NCBI RefSeq assembly: GCF_002150765.1
Contig: NZ_MUYM01000077.1
Location: 1 to 50,997 of the forward strand
Source: Lentzea kentuckyensis
GTDB lineage: Bacteria; Actinomycetota; Actinomycetes; Mycobacteriales; Pseudonocardiaceae
Direction of reading: 5' to 3'
Length of the DNA stretch: 50,997 nt
A program made the position numbers and the translations under genes. This document shows, one piece after another, positions 1 through 8,968 of the stretch (position 1 is the stretch's first letter; each line of letters starts with the position of its first letter). Below the pieces are notes generated by a model. That model worked only from the letters and a program-made list of their open reading frames with translations. It was not told where the DNA came from and did not search any database.

Positions 1-60
1 ACTGTGCGGTTCTGGAAGAACCGAGCGGCATACCGATCGCCGCAGGTACAACTCCACAGA

Positions 61-179
61 GTTTCGGTGGTTATAGCGTTGGGGAAACACCCGGTCCCAT
101 TCCGAACCCGGTAGTTAAGCCCTTCTGCGCCGATGGTACTGCACTGGTTACGGTGTGGGAGAGTAGGTCGCCGCCGGAC
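61..179 (+). rRNA. rrf: 5S ribosomal RNA
   Basis: The sequence has the actinobacterial 5S layout: it opens GTTTCGGTGG, has the conserved CCATTCCGAACCCGG in loop B/helix III and GCGCCGATGGTACTGC in the middle, and closes with GGGAGAGTAGGTCGCCGCC. The 5' GGTGG pairs with the 3' CCGCC to form helix I. The first 60 bases of the window are probably the 23S-5S spacer, so an rRNA operon enters from the left. The exact ends are uncertain by 1-3 nt. Confidence 0.95.
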
Positions 180-186
180 AATCTTT

Positions 187-238
187 CAGAAGACCCCTGA
201 GGGTCGAGCACTTCGGTGCTCCCCTCAGGGGTCTTCTG
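187..238 (+). terminator. Terminator of the rRNA operon
   Basis: A perfect 17-bp stem pairs CAGAAGACCCCTGAGGG (187-203) with its complement at 222-238. The loop holds a second hairpin, GAGCAC-TTCG-GTGCTC (206-221). It starts 8 nt after the 5S gene, as expected for an rRNA operon terminator. Confidence 0.85.
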
Positions 239-284
239 CATGTCCGGCCAGATTTTCGCTTGCCCGCCCTGATCTGATGAACCC

Positions 285-1112
285 ATGGACGCGGTCGTGC
301 ACGCAACTCTGGAGTCGTTCGACGCCGCCACCCACGATCGGCTCGCAGCCGATCCGGTGCGGAACACCATTGCCCTGACCTCACTCGACCGCCTCCGCCG
401 GCTGCCGGGCGACGAGCAAAAGCCGATCCTGATCACCTTCCACGACAACGGCGAGGTGATCGGCTCCCTGATCCGCACCCCGCCCTGGCCGTTCCAGGCA
501 GCCGATCTTCCACTCGAAGCGGTGAATCTCGCGGCGGAGATCGTCAAGGACATCGATCCGGATGCCCCAGGGGTCACGGGCCCGCGGGCGAAGTCGGAGG
601 CGTTCGCCACAGCGACGGGCACGAACTTCACCGAGTCGCTGGCCACCAGGCTGTACCGCCTCGGCACCCTGGTTCCGCCTGCCGTCGAGGGGTCCGGCCG
701 CCTGGCCACCGAGGACGACGTCGAACTCCTCGGCGCGTGGCGCAAGGCGTTCGTCCGGGAAGCGGTGCCGGAAGCGCCGGACCTGGGCTCGACCGACGCC
801 ATGCGCGACTCCCTGCGCCTCGGCAACGGCCACGTGCTCTGGGAGATCGACGGCACACCGGTCGCCTGGGCCGTGGGCAGCCTCCCGCAGGTCGGCATGA
901 CCCGCGTCGGTCCGGTCTACACCCCGCCCGAGCACCGCAAGCACGGCTACGGCGCCGCGGTCAGCGCGATGGTCAGCCAGTGGGCGTTGGACCAGGGTGC
1001 CACCGAGGTCCTGCTCTTCGCGGACCTGACCAACCCCGTCTCGAACTCGATCTACCAACGCATCGGCTACCAGCCACTCGACGACTGGGCGGAGTTCTGG
1101 TGGAAGCACTGA
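285..1112 (+). CDS. GNAT-family N-acetyltransferase (first of a tandem pair)
   Basis: This 275-residue protein has a C-terminal GNAT fold. The acetyl-CoA binding segment VGPVYTPPEHRKHGYGAA matches the R/Q-x-x-G-x-G/A loop, and it is followed by the strand and helix ending in NSIYQRIGYQP, the usual end of the domain. The N-terminal half (about residues 1-130) is the divergent domain common in two-domain actinobacterial GNATs. The substrate cannot be read from sequence. The next gene starts inside its last codons and encodes a paralogue, so the two are translationally coupled. No clear ribosome binding site precedes the ATG. Confidence 0.85.
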   Translation: MDAVVHATLESFDAATHDRLAADPVRNTIALTSLDRLRRLPGDEQKPILITFHDNGEVIGSLIRTPPWPFQAADLPLEAVNLAAEIVKDIDPDAPGVTGPRAKSEAFATATGTNFTESLATRLYRLGTLVPPAVEGSGRLATEDDVELLGAWRKAFVREAVPEAPDLGSTDAMRDSLRLGNGHVLWEIDGTPVAWAVGSLPQVGMTRVGPVYTPPEHRKHGYGAAVSAMVSQWALDQGATEVLLFADLTNPVSNSIYQRIGYQPLDDWAEFWWKH

Positions 1113-1921
1113 CCCACGACAACCTCGAAGACTTCCTCGCGGTCGCCGGCGCCTACCTCGACGCCGACCCGGTGCACCACAGCGTGCATCTGACCACAGT
1201 GGACTCCGCCCGACGCGGGCTGCGGCAGCCGGCGGCGCTGATCTCCCTGCACGACAACGGAAGCCTGGTCGGCGCGGTCACCCGCATGCAGGACCGCCCG
1301 CTCCACGTCGCTGCCATGCCACCCGCCGCGGCACCGTTCGTGGCCGAGGTCCTGCGGGGGCAACCGATCGACGCCGTCACGGGCCCGGTGGACCGCGTGG
1401 AGACGTTCCGAACCGTGTGGCGCGAAGGCGGCCACGAGACCTACCGGCTCCGGCTCTATCACCTGGACGACCTCGTCGTCCCCGACGTACCGGGGGAGTC
1501 GCGGCTCGCCACCGCCGAGGACGACGACCTGATCTCCGAGTGGTGGACCCGGTTCGTCGCGGAGCTCGACGGACTCGAGCGCGACGAAGCGGAGAACGTG
1601 ATGCGCGGCAGCCGGGCCATGCCGGCCGGTCACGTCATCTGGCTGGTCGACGGTGAACCGGTCTCGTGGGCGGGCAGCACCGAACCGGTCGCGGGGGTGT
1701 CGCGGGTCGGCCCGGTCTACACCCCGCCCGAACACCGCCGGAAGGGGTACGGAGCCGCGGCCACGGCGGCGGTCAGTCAGTGGGCGTACGGAGCGGGGAC
1801 CGATCACGTCGTGCTGACGGCGGACCTGGCGAACCCGACGGCGAACTCCGTCTACCAGGGCATCGGGTTCCGGCACGTCTCGGACTGGTCCGAGTACAAG
1901 TGGTCAGCTGAAGAGCTCTGA
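1100..1921 (+). CDS. GNAT-family N-acetyltransferase (second of a tandem pair)
   Basis: The GTG start at 1100 overlaps the previous gene by 13 nt and gives 273 residues. The protein is a clear paralogue of its neighbour, sharing LISLHDNG, the nearly identical acetyl-CoA loop VGPVYTPPEHRRKGYGAA and the ending NSVYQGIGF. A longer reading frame upstream exists only in the shadow of the first gene and lacks homology, so the overlapping GTG is preferred. The pair looks like a tandem duplication that has diverged in the N-terminal half. Its 3' end overlaps the convergent Lrp gene by 18 nt. Confidence 0.83.
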   Translation: MEALTHDNLEDFLAVAGAYLDADPVHHSVHLTTVDSARRGLRQPAALISLHDNGSLVGAVTRMQDRPLHVAAMPPAAAPFVAEVLRGQPIDAVTGPVDRVETFRTVWREGGHETYRLRLYHLDDLVVPDVPGESRLATAEDDDLISEWWTRFVAELDGLERDEAENVMRGSRAMPAGHVIWLVDGEPVSWAGSTEPVAGVSRVGPVYTPPEHRRKGYGAAATAAVSQWAYGAGTDHVVLTADLANPTANSVYQGIGFRHVSDWSEYKWSAEEL

Positions 1922-2353
1922 GGACACCGGGCGGTTCCGGACGTGTGAGGAGAACACGAGCGAGGTGGTGGTGTCGCCGTAGCGCTGCATCACCTCGACG
2001 AGTTCCTCGAGCTCGACCATCGACCGGCAGACGACGCGCAGCAGCCAGCAGTCATCCCCGGTCACGTGGTCCGCATCGAGGATCTGCGGCAGCACCAGGA
2101 CGTGCGACCGGAACCGAGGCGTGTCCAGCGACCGCACCCGCACGCGCACGATCGACTCGATCGGCAGGCCGAGCCGGGCGGGCGACACCACCGCGACGAA
2201 GCCGGTGATCACACCCAACGACTCCAGGCGCCGGACCCGTTCGGTCACCGCGGGCGCGGACAGCGACACCTCGCGGCCGAGCGCCGTGAACGACATGCGC
2301 CCGTCGGCCTGCAGCAGCGAGAGGATCTTCCAGTCCACGGCGTCGAGTTCCAC
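1904..2353 (-). CDS. Lrp/AsnC-family transcriptional regulator
   Basis: This 149-residue protein has an N-terminal AsnC-type winged helix (VDWKILSLLQADGRMSFTALG, then LSAPAVTERVRRLE) followed by the RAM/AsnC ligand-binding domain (VTGDDCWLLRVV, LEELVEVMQRYGDTTTSLV). Such proteins bind small effectors, often amino acids, and usually control a divergent neighbour. I chose the GTG at 2353 because TATGAT lies 6 nt upstream on the same strand, the pattern of a leaderless actinobacterial transcript; an ATG at 2398 would add 15 residues. The rhodanese gene diverges from it and is a plausible target. Confidence 0.85.
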   Translation of the reverse strand: MELDAVDWKILSLLQADGRMSFTALGREVSLSAPAVTERVRRLESLGVITGFVAVVSPARLGLPIESIVRVRVRSLDTPRFRSHVLVLPQILDADHVTGDDCWLLRVVCRSMVELEELVEVMQRYGDTTTSLVFSSHVRNRPVSSELFS

Positions 2354-2433
2354 CTGGAAATCATAAGCAGAACGCGTTGAACGCCTGGACTTCCGCATGT
2401 CCGAAGTGGATCGGTCCAAGCAGGATCAAAGGC

Positions 2434-2865
2434 ATGACGAACGCACTGCGCTTCCCCGCCGCCGACCCGCACACCGCGGCCACCTTCTTCGCCGCCGAGC
2501 TCGCGTTCGAGGCGGATCCCGACGACGTGCACCGCGACCTCCAGGACGGCAACGTGCGGGGGTACGTCCTCGTGGAAACGCGTGCACCGGAGGCGTTCGC
2601 CCAGGCGCGGATTCCCGGTGCGATCAACCTGCCCTACCGCGACCTGCCCGAACAGCTCGACCTCGACCCTGACCTGGTCTACATCTGTTACTGCGAGAGC
2701 TTCCAGTGCAACGCCGCCACCAAGGGTGCGCTCGCACTCGCACAGCGGGGGTTCCGGGTGAAGCGGCTCTCCGGAGGCATCACGGCGTGGCGGGAGGCGG
2801 GCTACCCGGTCGAGTCGGATCAGCTGGTCGGAGCGGGTGTTTCTAAGGTCGCGTGTCATTGCTGA
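2434..2865 (+). CDS. Rhodanese-like domain protein
   Basis: This single-domain rhodanese has 143 residues. The pattern RAPEAFAQARIPGAINLPYRDL is the conserved substrate-facing strand. The active loop YICYCESFQCNAAT carries the probable catalytic Cys87 plus a second Cys92, like the YCWGPxCNGAT loop of some actinobacterial rhodaneses. The C-terminal LSGGITAWREAGYPV is the family signature. The protein ends in CHC, an extra cysteine pair. It may carry persulfide sulfur, but the acceptor is unknown. It diverges from the Lrp gene across 80 nt and probably shares that control region. The ATG at 2434 follows AAAGG. Confidence 0.85.
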   Translation: MTNALRFPAADPHTAATFFAAELAFEADPDDVHRDLQDGNVRGYVLVETRAPEAFAQARIPGAINLPYRDLPEQLDLDPDLVYICYCESFQCNAATKGALALAQRGFRVKRLSGGITAWREAGYPVESDQLVGAGVSKVACHC

Positions 2866-2890
2866 GTGAAGCCGACATAGGCTCACATGC

Positions 2891-3646
2891 GTGACCGCAC
2901 CGCGTTTGCTCGTCCTGCAGCCCTCGCAGTCCGACCCGTTGGCCAAGCTCGGCGAGTGGCTGGAGGCTGACGGCATCGAGCTGCACCTCGTGTCGTTGAA
3001 GGACGAGCCGGCGCCGGAGAACCTGGACGGCTATCAGGGCGTGGTCTGCCTCGGCGGTGAGATGGGCGCGCTGGACGACCTCGACCACCCGTGGCTCGCC
3101 GACGCCCGTCGCCTGCTCTCGAGCGCAGTGGCGAAGAGGCTTCCCACGCTCGCGATCTGCCTCGGCGCGCAGTTGCTCGCGGCCGCGACCGGCGGCCAGG
3201 TGCGCAAGGGTCCACAAGGGCCGGAGGTCGGGGTGTTGCTGGTGGCGAAGCGGGACGCGGCCGGCACCGACCCGCTGTTCGCGGACCTGCCGTTCACGCC
3301 TGACGTGCTGCAGTTCCACAGTGACGAAGTGCACCTGCTGCCGCCCGGCGCGGAACACCTCGCGGCCTCTCCCAAATACCCGAATCAAGCCTTTCGGGTG
3401 GGAACGAGTGCTTACGGTCTCCAGTTCCACATCGAGACGACCCCGGAAATCGTCTTGAACTGGGCGGCGAAGGATCCTGAATCGGCTGCGTGCGCGCGGC
3501 CGCACCACTTCGACCAGGACTTCCTCGCGGAGGCCCATCGCGACTTCGAAGAGGTGTGGCAGCCGTTCGTCACCAGATTCGCCAAGCTGGTGCGGGGAGA
3601 ACTGTCGCCCGCAGGAAGTTTGGGCACACAACTTCCGTTGGTGTGA
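2891..3646 (+). CDS. Class I glutamine amidotransferase family protein
   Basis: This 251-residue GATase1 domain has the nucleophile Cys90 in LAICLGAQLLAAATGG and the His180/Glu182 pair in LQFHIETTP, so the catalytic triad looks intact. The architecture matches stand-alone GMP-synthase-like amidotransferases, which hydrolyse glutamine to supply ammonia or act as gamma-glutamyl hydrolases. No synthetase partner is adjacent, so the acceptor is unknown. The start is a GTG, 25 nt after the rhodanese stop, and the two may be cotranscribed. Confidence 0.85.
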   Translation: MTAPRLLVLQPSQSDPLAKLGEWLEADGIELHLVSLKDEPAPENLDGYQGVVCLGGEMGALDDLDHPWLADARRLLSSAVAKRLPTLAICLGAQLLAAATGGQVRKGPQGPEVGVLLVAKRDAAGTDPLFADLPFTPDVLQFHSDEVHLLPPGAEHLAASPKYPNQAFRVGTSAYGLQFHIETTPEIVLNWAAKDPESAACARPHHFDQDFLAEAHRDFEEVWQPFVTRFAKLVRGELSPAGSLGTQLPLV

Positions 3647-3732
3647 CGTTACTTTCGTAGGTTTTAAGACATCCTCCGTTGACGGTACCGTAATCTCCTG
3701 GACAGCTTGTTCGATCCAGCCGGAGGATCAGT

Positions 3733-4866
3733 GTGGATCCCGCACTTGTAGTGATCATCGTCGTTGTCACTGCTCTCATCTTCGACTTCACCAACGGGTT
3801 CCACGACACGGCCAACGCCATGGCCACCTCCATCGCCACCGGTGCCTTGAAGCCCCGTACGGCGGTCGCGTTGTCGGCGGTTCTCAACCTCGTTGGGGCG
3901 TTCCTCTCGGTCGAGGTGGCGAAGACCATCTCCGGCGGCATCGTCGACGACGCTCAGATCACGCCCGCGGTCATCTTCGGCGGGCTGGTCGGCGCGATCA
4001 TGTGGAACCTGGTCACCTGGTACGCCGGGCTGCCGTCGAGCTCCTCGCACGCGTTGTTCGGTGGCCTGATCGGTGCCGCGTGGGTCGCGTCCGGTGTGGA
4101 CGCCATCCACTTCGCCAAGGTCGTCGACAAGGTGCTGGTGCCCGCGGTCGTCGCGCCGCTGGTCGCCGGCCTGGTCGCGGCCCTCGCCACGATCGTCGTC
4201 TACCGGCTCAAGAAGGCGACGGACCCGCGCGTCTCGAACACCGGCTTCAAGGTCGGCCAGGTCGCGTCCGCCTCGCTGGTCTCCCTCGCGCACGGCACCA
4301 ACGACGCGCAGAAGACCATGGGCATCATCACGCTGGCGCTGATCACGTCCGGTTCCCTCGCGCCCGGCTCGGCACCGCCCACCTGGGTGATCGTCAGCGC
4401 CGCTCTCGCGATCGCGCTCGGCACGTACCTCGGCGGCTGGCGCATCACGCACACGCTCGGCCGCGGCCTGACGACGATCGAGCCCGCCCAGGGCTTCGCG
4501 GCGCAGACCTCGACCGCCGCGGCGATCCTCGCGTCGTCGCACCTCGGCTTCGCGCTGTCCACCACGCACGTGGCGTCCGGCGGCATCATGGGCTCCGGCC
4601 TGGGCCGCGACCGCCACGGGGTCAAGTGGGGGACCATGGGCAAGATGGCCGCGGGCTGGCTGCTCACGCTGCCCGCCGCCGGCATCGTCGGTGCCATCGC
4701 GGGCAAGTGGGCGTCGACGGGCACCGGCGGGATCGTCGGGGTCGCCGTCGTCGGCGGCGCGGTGTCGCTCGGCATCTGGATCCTGTCGCGGCGTGAGCCG
4801 GTGAAGCCCGAGCACATCGTCGACGAGGTGGCCGCGCAGGCCGAGCTGCACAAGGTGGCGGCATGA
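3733..4866 (+). CDS. pit: PiT-family inorganic phosphate transporter
   Basis: This 377-residue integral membrane protein carries the two inverted PiT signatures: FDFTNGFHDTANAMATSIATGALKP near the N-terminus and VSLAHGTNDAQKTMGIITLAL at about residues 190-210. The GLPSSSSHALFGGLIGAA and STTHVASGGIMGSG segments are the conserved halves of the transport core. These carriers move metal-phosphate or phosphate with a cation across the inner membrane at low affinity. The GTG start has GGAGG at 3722-3726 upstream. The next small gene overlaps its stop by 4 nt, so they are coupled. Confidence 0.93.
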   Translation: MDPALVVIIVVVTALIFDFTNGFHDTANAMATSIATGALKPRTAVALSAVLNLVGAFLSVEVAKTISGGIVDDAQITPAVIFGGLVGAIMWNLVTWYAGLPSSSSHALFGGLIGAAWVASGVDAIHFAKVVDKVLVPAVVAPLVAGLVAALATIVVYRLKKATDPRVSNTGFKVGQVASASLVSLAHGTNDAQKTMGIITLALITSGSLAPGSAPPTWVIVSAALAIALGTYLGGWRITHTLGRGLTTIEPAQGFAAQTSTAAAILASSHLGFALSTTHVASGGIMGSGLGRDRHGVKWGTMGKMAAGWLLTLPAAGIVGAIAGKWASTGTGGIVGVAVVGGAVSLGIWILSRREPVKPEHIVDEVAAQAELHKVAA

Positions 4867-5048
4867 CGATCAAGTGGGAAGCGCTGCTCCAGGTCTTCGG
4901 TGCCACGCTGCTGGTGACGTTGCTGGTCGTCACGCTGTTCGTGTTCGGTATTCGTGCGTTGTCGAGCGACAAGAAGGTTCCCGCGTACGCGAGCTTCGCC
5001 GGGTGCGTCGCAGTCGTGCTCTACGGGCTCTCTCTGATCGTCTTCTGA
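4863..5048 (+). CDS. Small membrane protein coupled to pit
   Basis: This 61-residue protein has two hydrophobic helices (about residues 8-30 and 43-61) separated by a short charged loop SSDKKVP. It starts at an ATGA overlap with the phosphate transporter, which argues for translational coupling. It could be a small subunit or stability factor of the transporter. Small proteins of this type follow pit in other actinobacteria, but no function is known to me. Confidence 0.7.
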   Translation: MTIKWEALLQVFGATLLVTLLVVTLFVFGIRALSSDKKVPAYASFAGCVAVVLYGLSLIVF

Positions 5049-5074
5049 TGCTGTGAGGACTAGGTTGGCTCCTG

Positions 5075-7975
5075 ATGAGCGAACCAGTCCGCCACTCTTC
5101 ACCAGCAAGATTCGGGCTCACCGAGCCGCGCAGCGAGGAAGTGCTGCGCGGCCTCGGCCTGTGGGCTGACCGCCGCCCTGCCGACGGCTCCGACCCTGTG
5201 CTGTTCGCGCTGTCCCGTTGTCCGGATCCAGACCTCGCGTTGCGCGGATTGGAGCGGCTCCAAGCGGTCGCCGACTGGGCCGCGCTGTCGGCCGCGCTGC
5301 ACGAGGACGTCATGGTGCGCGGCCGTCTGTTGGCCGTGCTGGGGTCGTCGACGGCGTTGTCGGACTACCTCGTCGCGAACCCGGACCGGTGGCGCTCGCT
5401 CACCGGCGAGGTCGACGTGTCGCTGGACCTGGCGGACGGCGACGTGTTGCGCACGGAGTACCGGGCGAAGCTGCTGGTCGTCGCAGCAAACGACCTGGCA
5501 CACGTCGTTGAGTCCTCACTGCCGTTCGTCCCGTACGACATCGTGGCCGCGCAGCTGTCCGATCTCGCCGTGTCTGCTCTACGGGCGTCGTTGAAGCTCG
5601 CGTCGGAGCGCGTCAACAATGCGGACCGCTGCCAACTCGCCGTGATCGCGATGGGCAAGTGCGGTGCGAACGAGCTGAACTACGTGAGTGACGTCGACGT
5701 CGTGTTCGTCGCCGAGGGCGATCTGGGCGTGGCGACGCGGTTGGCCAGCACGATGATGCAGATCGCCGGCCAGTCGTGCTTCGAGGTCGACGCGGCCCTG
5801 CGGCCGGAGGGCAAGGCGGGGGCGCTGGTCCGCACGTTGGACGGGCACGCCTCCTACTACAAGAAGTGGGCGCGGACCTGGGAGTTCCAGGCGCTGCTGA
5901 AGGCGCGGCCGGTCGCGGGCGACGCCGAGCTGGGGCAGGCGTACCTCGACGTCGTGCGGCCGTACGTGTGGACGGCGGCCGAGCGCGAGAACTTCGTCGA
6001 GGACGTGCAGGCGATGCGCCGCCGCGTCGAGGATCACGTGCCGTCCGGGCTGGCCGACCGGGAGTTGAAGCTCGGTCGCGGTGGTCTGCGTGACGTCGAG
6101 TTCGCGGTGCAGCTGCTGCAGCTCGTGCACGGTCGTTCTGACGAAGAGCTGCGCATTCAGGCGACGACTTCCGCGTTGGCCGCGTTGGGCAGGGGTGGGT
6201 ACGTCGGGCGCAACGACGCCGCGGACTTCGGGCGCTCTTACCGGTTCCTCCGCACGTTGGAGCACCGTCTGCAGTTGCAGCGTTTACTGCGCACGCACCT
6301 CTTCCCCGCAGACGACGACACCGCGGCGTTGCGCTGGCTAGCGCGTTCGGCCGGCCTGGCGGCGGACGGGCAGAAGTCGGAGAGCCTGGTGCTGCTCGCG
6401 GAGTTCCGCAAGCACGCCAACCAGGTCCGGCGGCTGCACGAGAAGCTCTTCTACCGGCCGCTGCTGCAGTCCGTGGCCGGCGTGTCGACGGAGGCGTTGC
6501 GGCTGACCACCAAGGAGGCCGTGGCCCGGCTCGCGGCGTTGGGCTACACCTCGTCCGACGGCGCGTTGCGGCACATCCAGGCGTTGACGCACGGTGTTTC
6601 ACGGCGCGCCCGCATCCAGGGCGCGTTGCTGCCGGTGCTGCTGGACCTGTTCGCCGGAACGCCCGATCCGGACGGCGGGCTGCTGGCGTACCGGAAGGTG
6701 TCCGAGGCGCTCGCGGAAACCCCCTGGTACCTGCGGCTTCTGCGCGATGAGGGCGCTGTCGTCGAACGGCTCGCGGTGCTGCTCGGGACCTCGCGGTTCG
6801 TGCCGGAACTGCTGGTGCGGGCGCCGGAGGTGTTGCGGCTGCTGGCGGACACCGACGCGTTGGTCGGCCGTGATCCGCACTCCATCGGGAATCCTTTGCG
6901 CAGCGCAGTTTCCCGGTACGACGACCTGCCACGTGCGGTTGCCGCCGCACGGTCGTTGCGGCGGCACGAGATGTTGCGGGTCGCGGCCGCGGACCTGTTG
7001 GGGTTCATGCCGATAGAGACGGTGTGTGTCTCGCTGTCCGAGGTGTGGGGCGCGGTGCTGCAGAGCGCGTTGGACGCGGCGGTGCGCGCGGCCGGCGAAC
7101 CCGTCGCGGCGCTCGCCGTGATCGGCATGGGCCGGCTCGGCGGCCACGAGCTCGGGTACGGCTCGGACGCGGACGTGATGTTCGTGTGCCGGCCGCTCGA
7201 GGGCGTGTCCGACGCCGAGGCGGCGAAGTGGGCGAGCGGCATCGTGGAGAACATCCGGCGGCTGCTCGGCGCGCCGTCGCAGGACCCGCCGCTGCAGGTC
7301 GACACGGATCTGCGGCCAGAGGGCAGGCAGGGGCCGCTGGTACGGACGCTGGACTCGTACCGCGCGTACTACCGGCAGTGGGCGGAGATCTGGGAGAAGC
7401 AGGCGCTGCTGCGGGCACGGTTCATCGCGGGCGATGCTTCCCTGGGCGCCGAGTTCGAGGCGTTGATCGAGCCGCTGCGGTATCCGGCCGAGGGGCTGGA
7501 CGCGGCGTCGGTGCGGGAGATCCGGCGGATCAAGGCACGGGTGGACGCCGAACGGCTGCCGCGCGGTGCCGACCCGAGCACGCACACGAAGCTCGGCCGG
7601 GGTGGGCTCGCGGACGTCGAGTGGACCGTGCAGCTGTTGCAGCTGCAGCACTCCGGCACTGTTCCCGGCCTGCGCACACCGTCCACGATGGCCGCGATGG
7701 CGGCCGCGGTCGAGGCCGGCTTGCTGGCCGCCGCCGACGCCGCTGCCCTGACCGCGGCGTGGAACCTCGCGACGCACGCGCGCAACGCCGTGACGTTGGT
7801 GCGGGGGAAGGCTTCCGACCAGCTGCCGACGTCCGGTCGTGATCTTGTCGCCGTCGCCTCCGTCATGGGCTATCAGCCCAACGGCGATCCGGGCGTGTTC
7901 CTGGAGGAGTACCGCCGGACCACGCGCCGTGCACGTGCGGTAGCGGAGCGAGTGTTTTACGGTGAGAAGTTGTGA
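5075..7975 (+). CDS. glnE: Bifunctional glutamine synthetase adenylyltransferase/deadenylase
   Basis: This 966-residue protein has the duplicated nucleotidyltransferase architecture of GlnE. The N-terminal copy, which removes AMP in characterised homologues, has NYVSDVDVVF (Asp206/Asp208); the C-terminal copy has GYGSDADVMF (about Asp698/Asp700). Each is followed by the conserved DLRPEG/ALRPEG and KLGRGGLxDVE motifs. GlnE switches glutamine synthetase off and on by AMP attachment at a tyrosine, under nitrogen control. The target gene glnA lies about 7.4 kb downstream on the other strand. The following oxidoreductase overlaps the stop by 4 nt. Confidence 0.96.
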   Translation: MSEPVRHSSPARFGLTEPRSEEVLRGLGLWADRRPADGSDPVLFALSRCPDPDLALRGLERLQAVADWAALSAALHEDVMVRGRLLAVLGSSTALSDYLVANPDRWRSLTGEVDVSLDLADGDVLRTEYRAKLLVVAANDLAHVVESSLPFVPYDIVAAQLSDLAVSALRASLKLASERVNNADRCQLAVIAMGKCGANELNYVSDVDVVFVAEGDLGVATRLASTMMQIAGQSCFEVDAALRPEGKAGALVRTLDGHASYYKKWARTWEFQALLKARPVAGDAELGQAYLDVVRPYVWTAAERENFVEDVQAMRRRVEDHVPSGLADRELKLGRGGLRDVEFAVQLLQLVHGRSDEELRIQATTSALAALGRGGYVGRNDAADFGRSYRFLRTLEHRLQLQRLLRTHLFPADDDTAALRWLARSAGLAADGQKSESLVLLAEFRKHANQVRRLHEKLFYRPLLQSVAGVSTEALRLTTKEAVARLAALGYTSSDGALRHIQALTHGVSRRARIQGALLPVLLDLFAGTPDPDGGLLAYRKVSEALAETPWYLRLLRDEGAVVERLAVLLGTSRFVPELLVRAPEVLRLLADTDALVGRDPHSIGNPLRSAVSRYDDLPRAVAAARSLRRHEMLRVAAADLLGFMPIETVCVSLSEVWGAVLQSALDAAVRAAGEPVAALAVIGMGRLGGHELGYGSDADVMFVCRPLEGVSDAEAAKWASGIVENIRRLLGAPSQDPPLQVDTDLRPEGRQGPLVRTLDSYRAYYRQWAEIWEKQALLRARFIAGDASLGAEFEALIEPLRYPAEGLDAASVREIRRIKARVDAERLPRGADPSTHTKLGRGGLADVEWTVQLLQLQHSGTVPGLRTPSTMAAMAAAVEAGLLAAADAAALTAAWNLATHARNAVTLVRGKASDQLPTSGRDLVAVASVMGYQPNGDPGVFLEEYRRTTRRARAVAERVFYGEKL

Positions 7976-8904
7976 AAGCGATCGCGTTTACCCGGTTCGG
8001 CGATGCCGACGTCATGTCGTGGCAGGAGCTGCCCGATCCCCTGCTCGGACCAGACCAGGTCCTGGTGGAGGTCAAGGCGGCCGGGGTGAACCCGGTGGAC
8101 TTCAAGATCAGAGCCGGCTACCTGCAGGGGCTGATGCCGCATCACCTGCCGTTGATCCCCGGCTGGGACGTCGCCGGCGTGGTGCGGGCGGTCGGCATCG
8201 GCGTGCAGGACTGGCAGCCGGGCGACGAGATCCTCGCCTACGCCCGCAAGGACCACGTGCAGTTCGGCACCTACGCCGAGCTCGTCGCGCTGCCGGACCG
8301 GATGATCGCGCGCAAACCGTCCACCGTGGACTTCGTGACGGCCGCCGCGCTGCCGCTGGCCGGGCTGACGGCGTTGCAGGCGTTGAAGGCCGTCGGCACC
8401 GGCGCCGGTGATGTCGTGCTGGTGCACGCCGCCGCGGGTGGTGTCGGGCATCTTCAGGTGCAGATCGCGCGTGAGCTCGGTGCCGCGCGGGTACTCGGTA
8501 CGGCGTCGCCGCGAAACCACGACTTCGTGCGGTCACTCGGAGCCGAACCGGTCGCTTACGGCGACGCGCTGGTGGACGTGGTGGCCGAGCTGATCGGCGG
8601 TGACGGCCTGGTCGACGTGGTGGTCGACAACGTCGGTGGGCTCGCGTTCGACCAGTCGTTGCAGCTGGTGCGCGACCGGGCGCGGATGACGTCCATTGTG
8701 GACGGGCCGCGGGCGCTGGAGCACGGTGTGATCAACACCTGGGCGCGTCCCAACGCGGAACAGACGCAGTGGCTGGTGGATCGGGTGGCGGCCGGTGCGA
8801 TACGAGTCGAGGTGCAGCAGACGTTCCCGCTGGCAGACGCGGTGAAGGCGCACAAGCTCCTCGAAGGCGGGCACGTGCGTGGAAAAGTCGTACTAACGGT
8901 CTGA
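7972..8904 (+). CDS. NADP-dependent quinone oxidoreductase-like protein (MDR family)
   Basis: This 310-residue medium-chain dehydrogenase/reductase lacks the structural zinc cysteines. The N-terminal GroES-like domain includes VKAAGVNPVDFKIRAG and PLIPGWDVAGVV; the Rossmann domain has VLVHAAAGGVGHLQVQIA, the AxxGGVG cofactor motif of the quinone reductase branch. It probably reduces quinones or alpha,beta-unsaturated carbonyls with NADPH. The GTG start overlaps the glnE stop (GTGA), so it is cotranscribed with glnE, with no obvious functional link. A strong hairpin follows at 8930-8955. Confidence 0.87.
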   Translation: MKAIAFTRFGDADVMSWQELPDPLLGPDQVLVEVKAAGVNPVDFKIRAGYLQGLMPHHLPLIPGWDVAGVVRAVGIGVQDWQPGDEILAYARKDHVQFGTYAELVALPDRMIARKPSTVDFVTAAALPLAGLTALQALKAVGTGAGDVVLVHAAAGGVGHLQVQIARELGAARVLGTASPRNHDFVRSLGAEPVAYGDALVDVVAELIGGDGLVDVVVDNVGGLAFDQSLQLVRDRARMTSIVDGPRALEHGVINTWARPNAEQTQWLVDRVAAGAIRVEVQQTFPLADAVKAHKLLEGGHVRGKVVLTV

Positions 8905-8929
8905 AAGCTTCAGGTTTGTTTTCAGGTTT

Positions 8930-8955
8930 GGGGGCACTCCTGCCGGGGTGCCCCC
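8930..8955. terminator. Bidirectional terminator after the oxidoreductase
   Basis: GGGGGCAC (8930-8937) pairs perfectly with GTGCCCCC (8948-8955) around a 10-nt loop. It sits between two convergent genes and can serve both. Confidence 0.7.
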
Positions 8956-8968
8956 ATTTCTGGGCTGC

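Noticed and set aside
3664..4851. 395-codon open frame on the minus strand
   Set aside because: It is a shadow of the pit gene, with an Arg/Asp/Gly-rich low-complexity translation.
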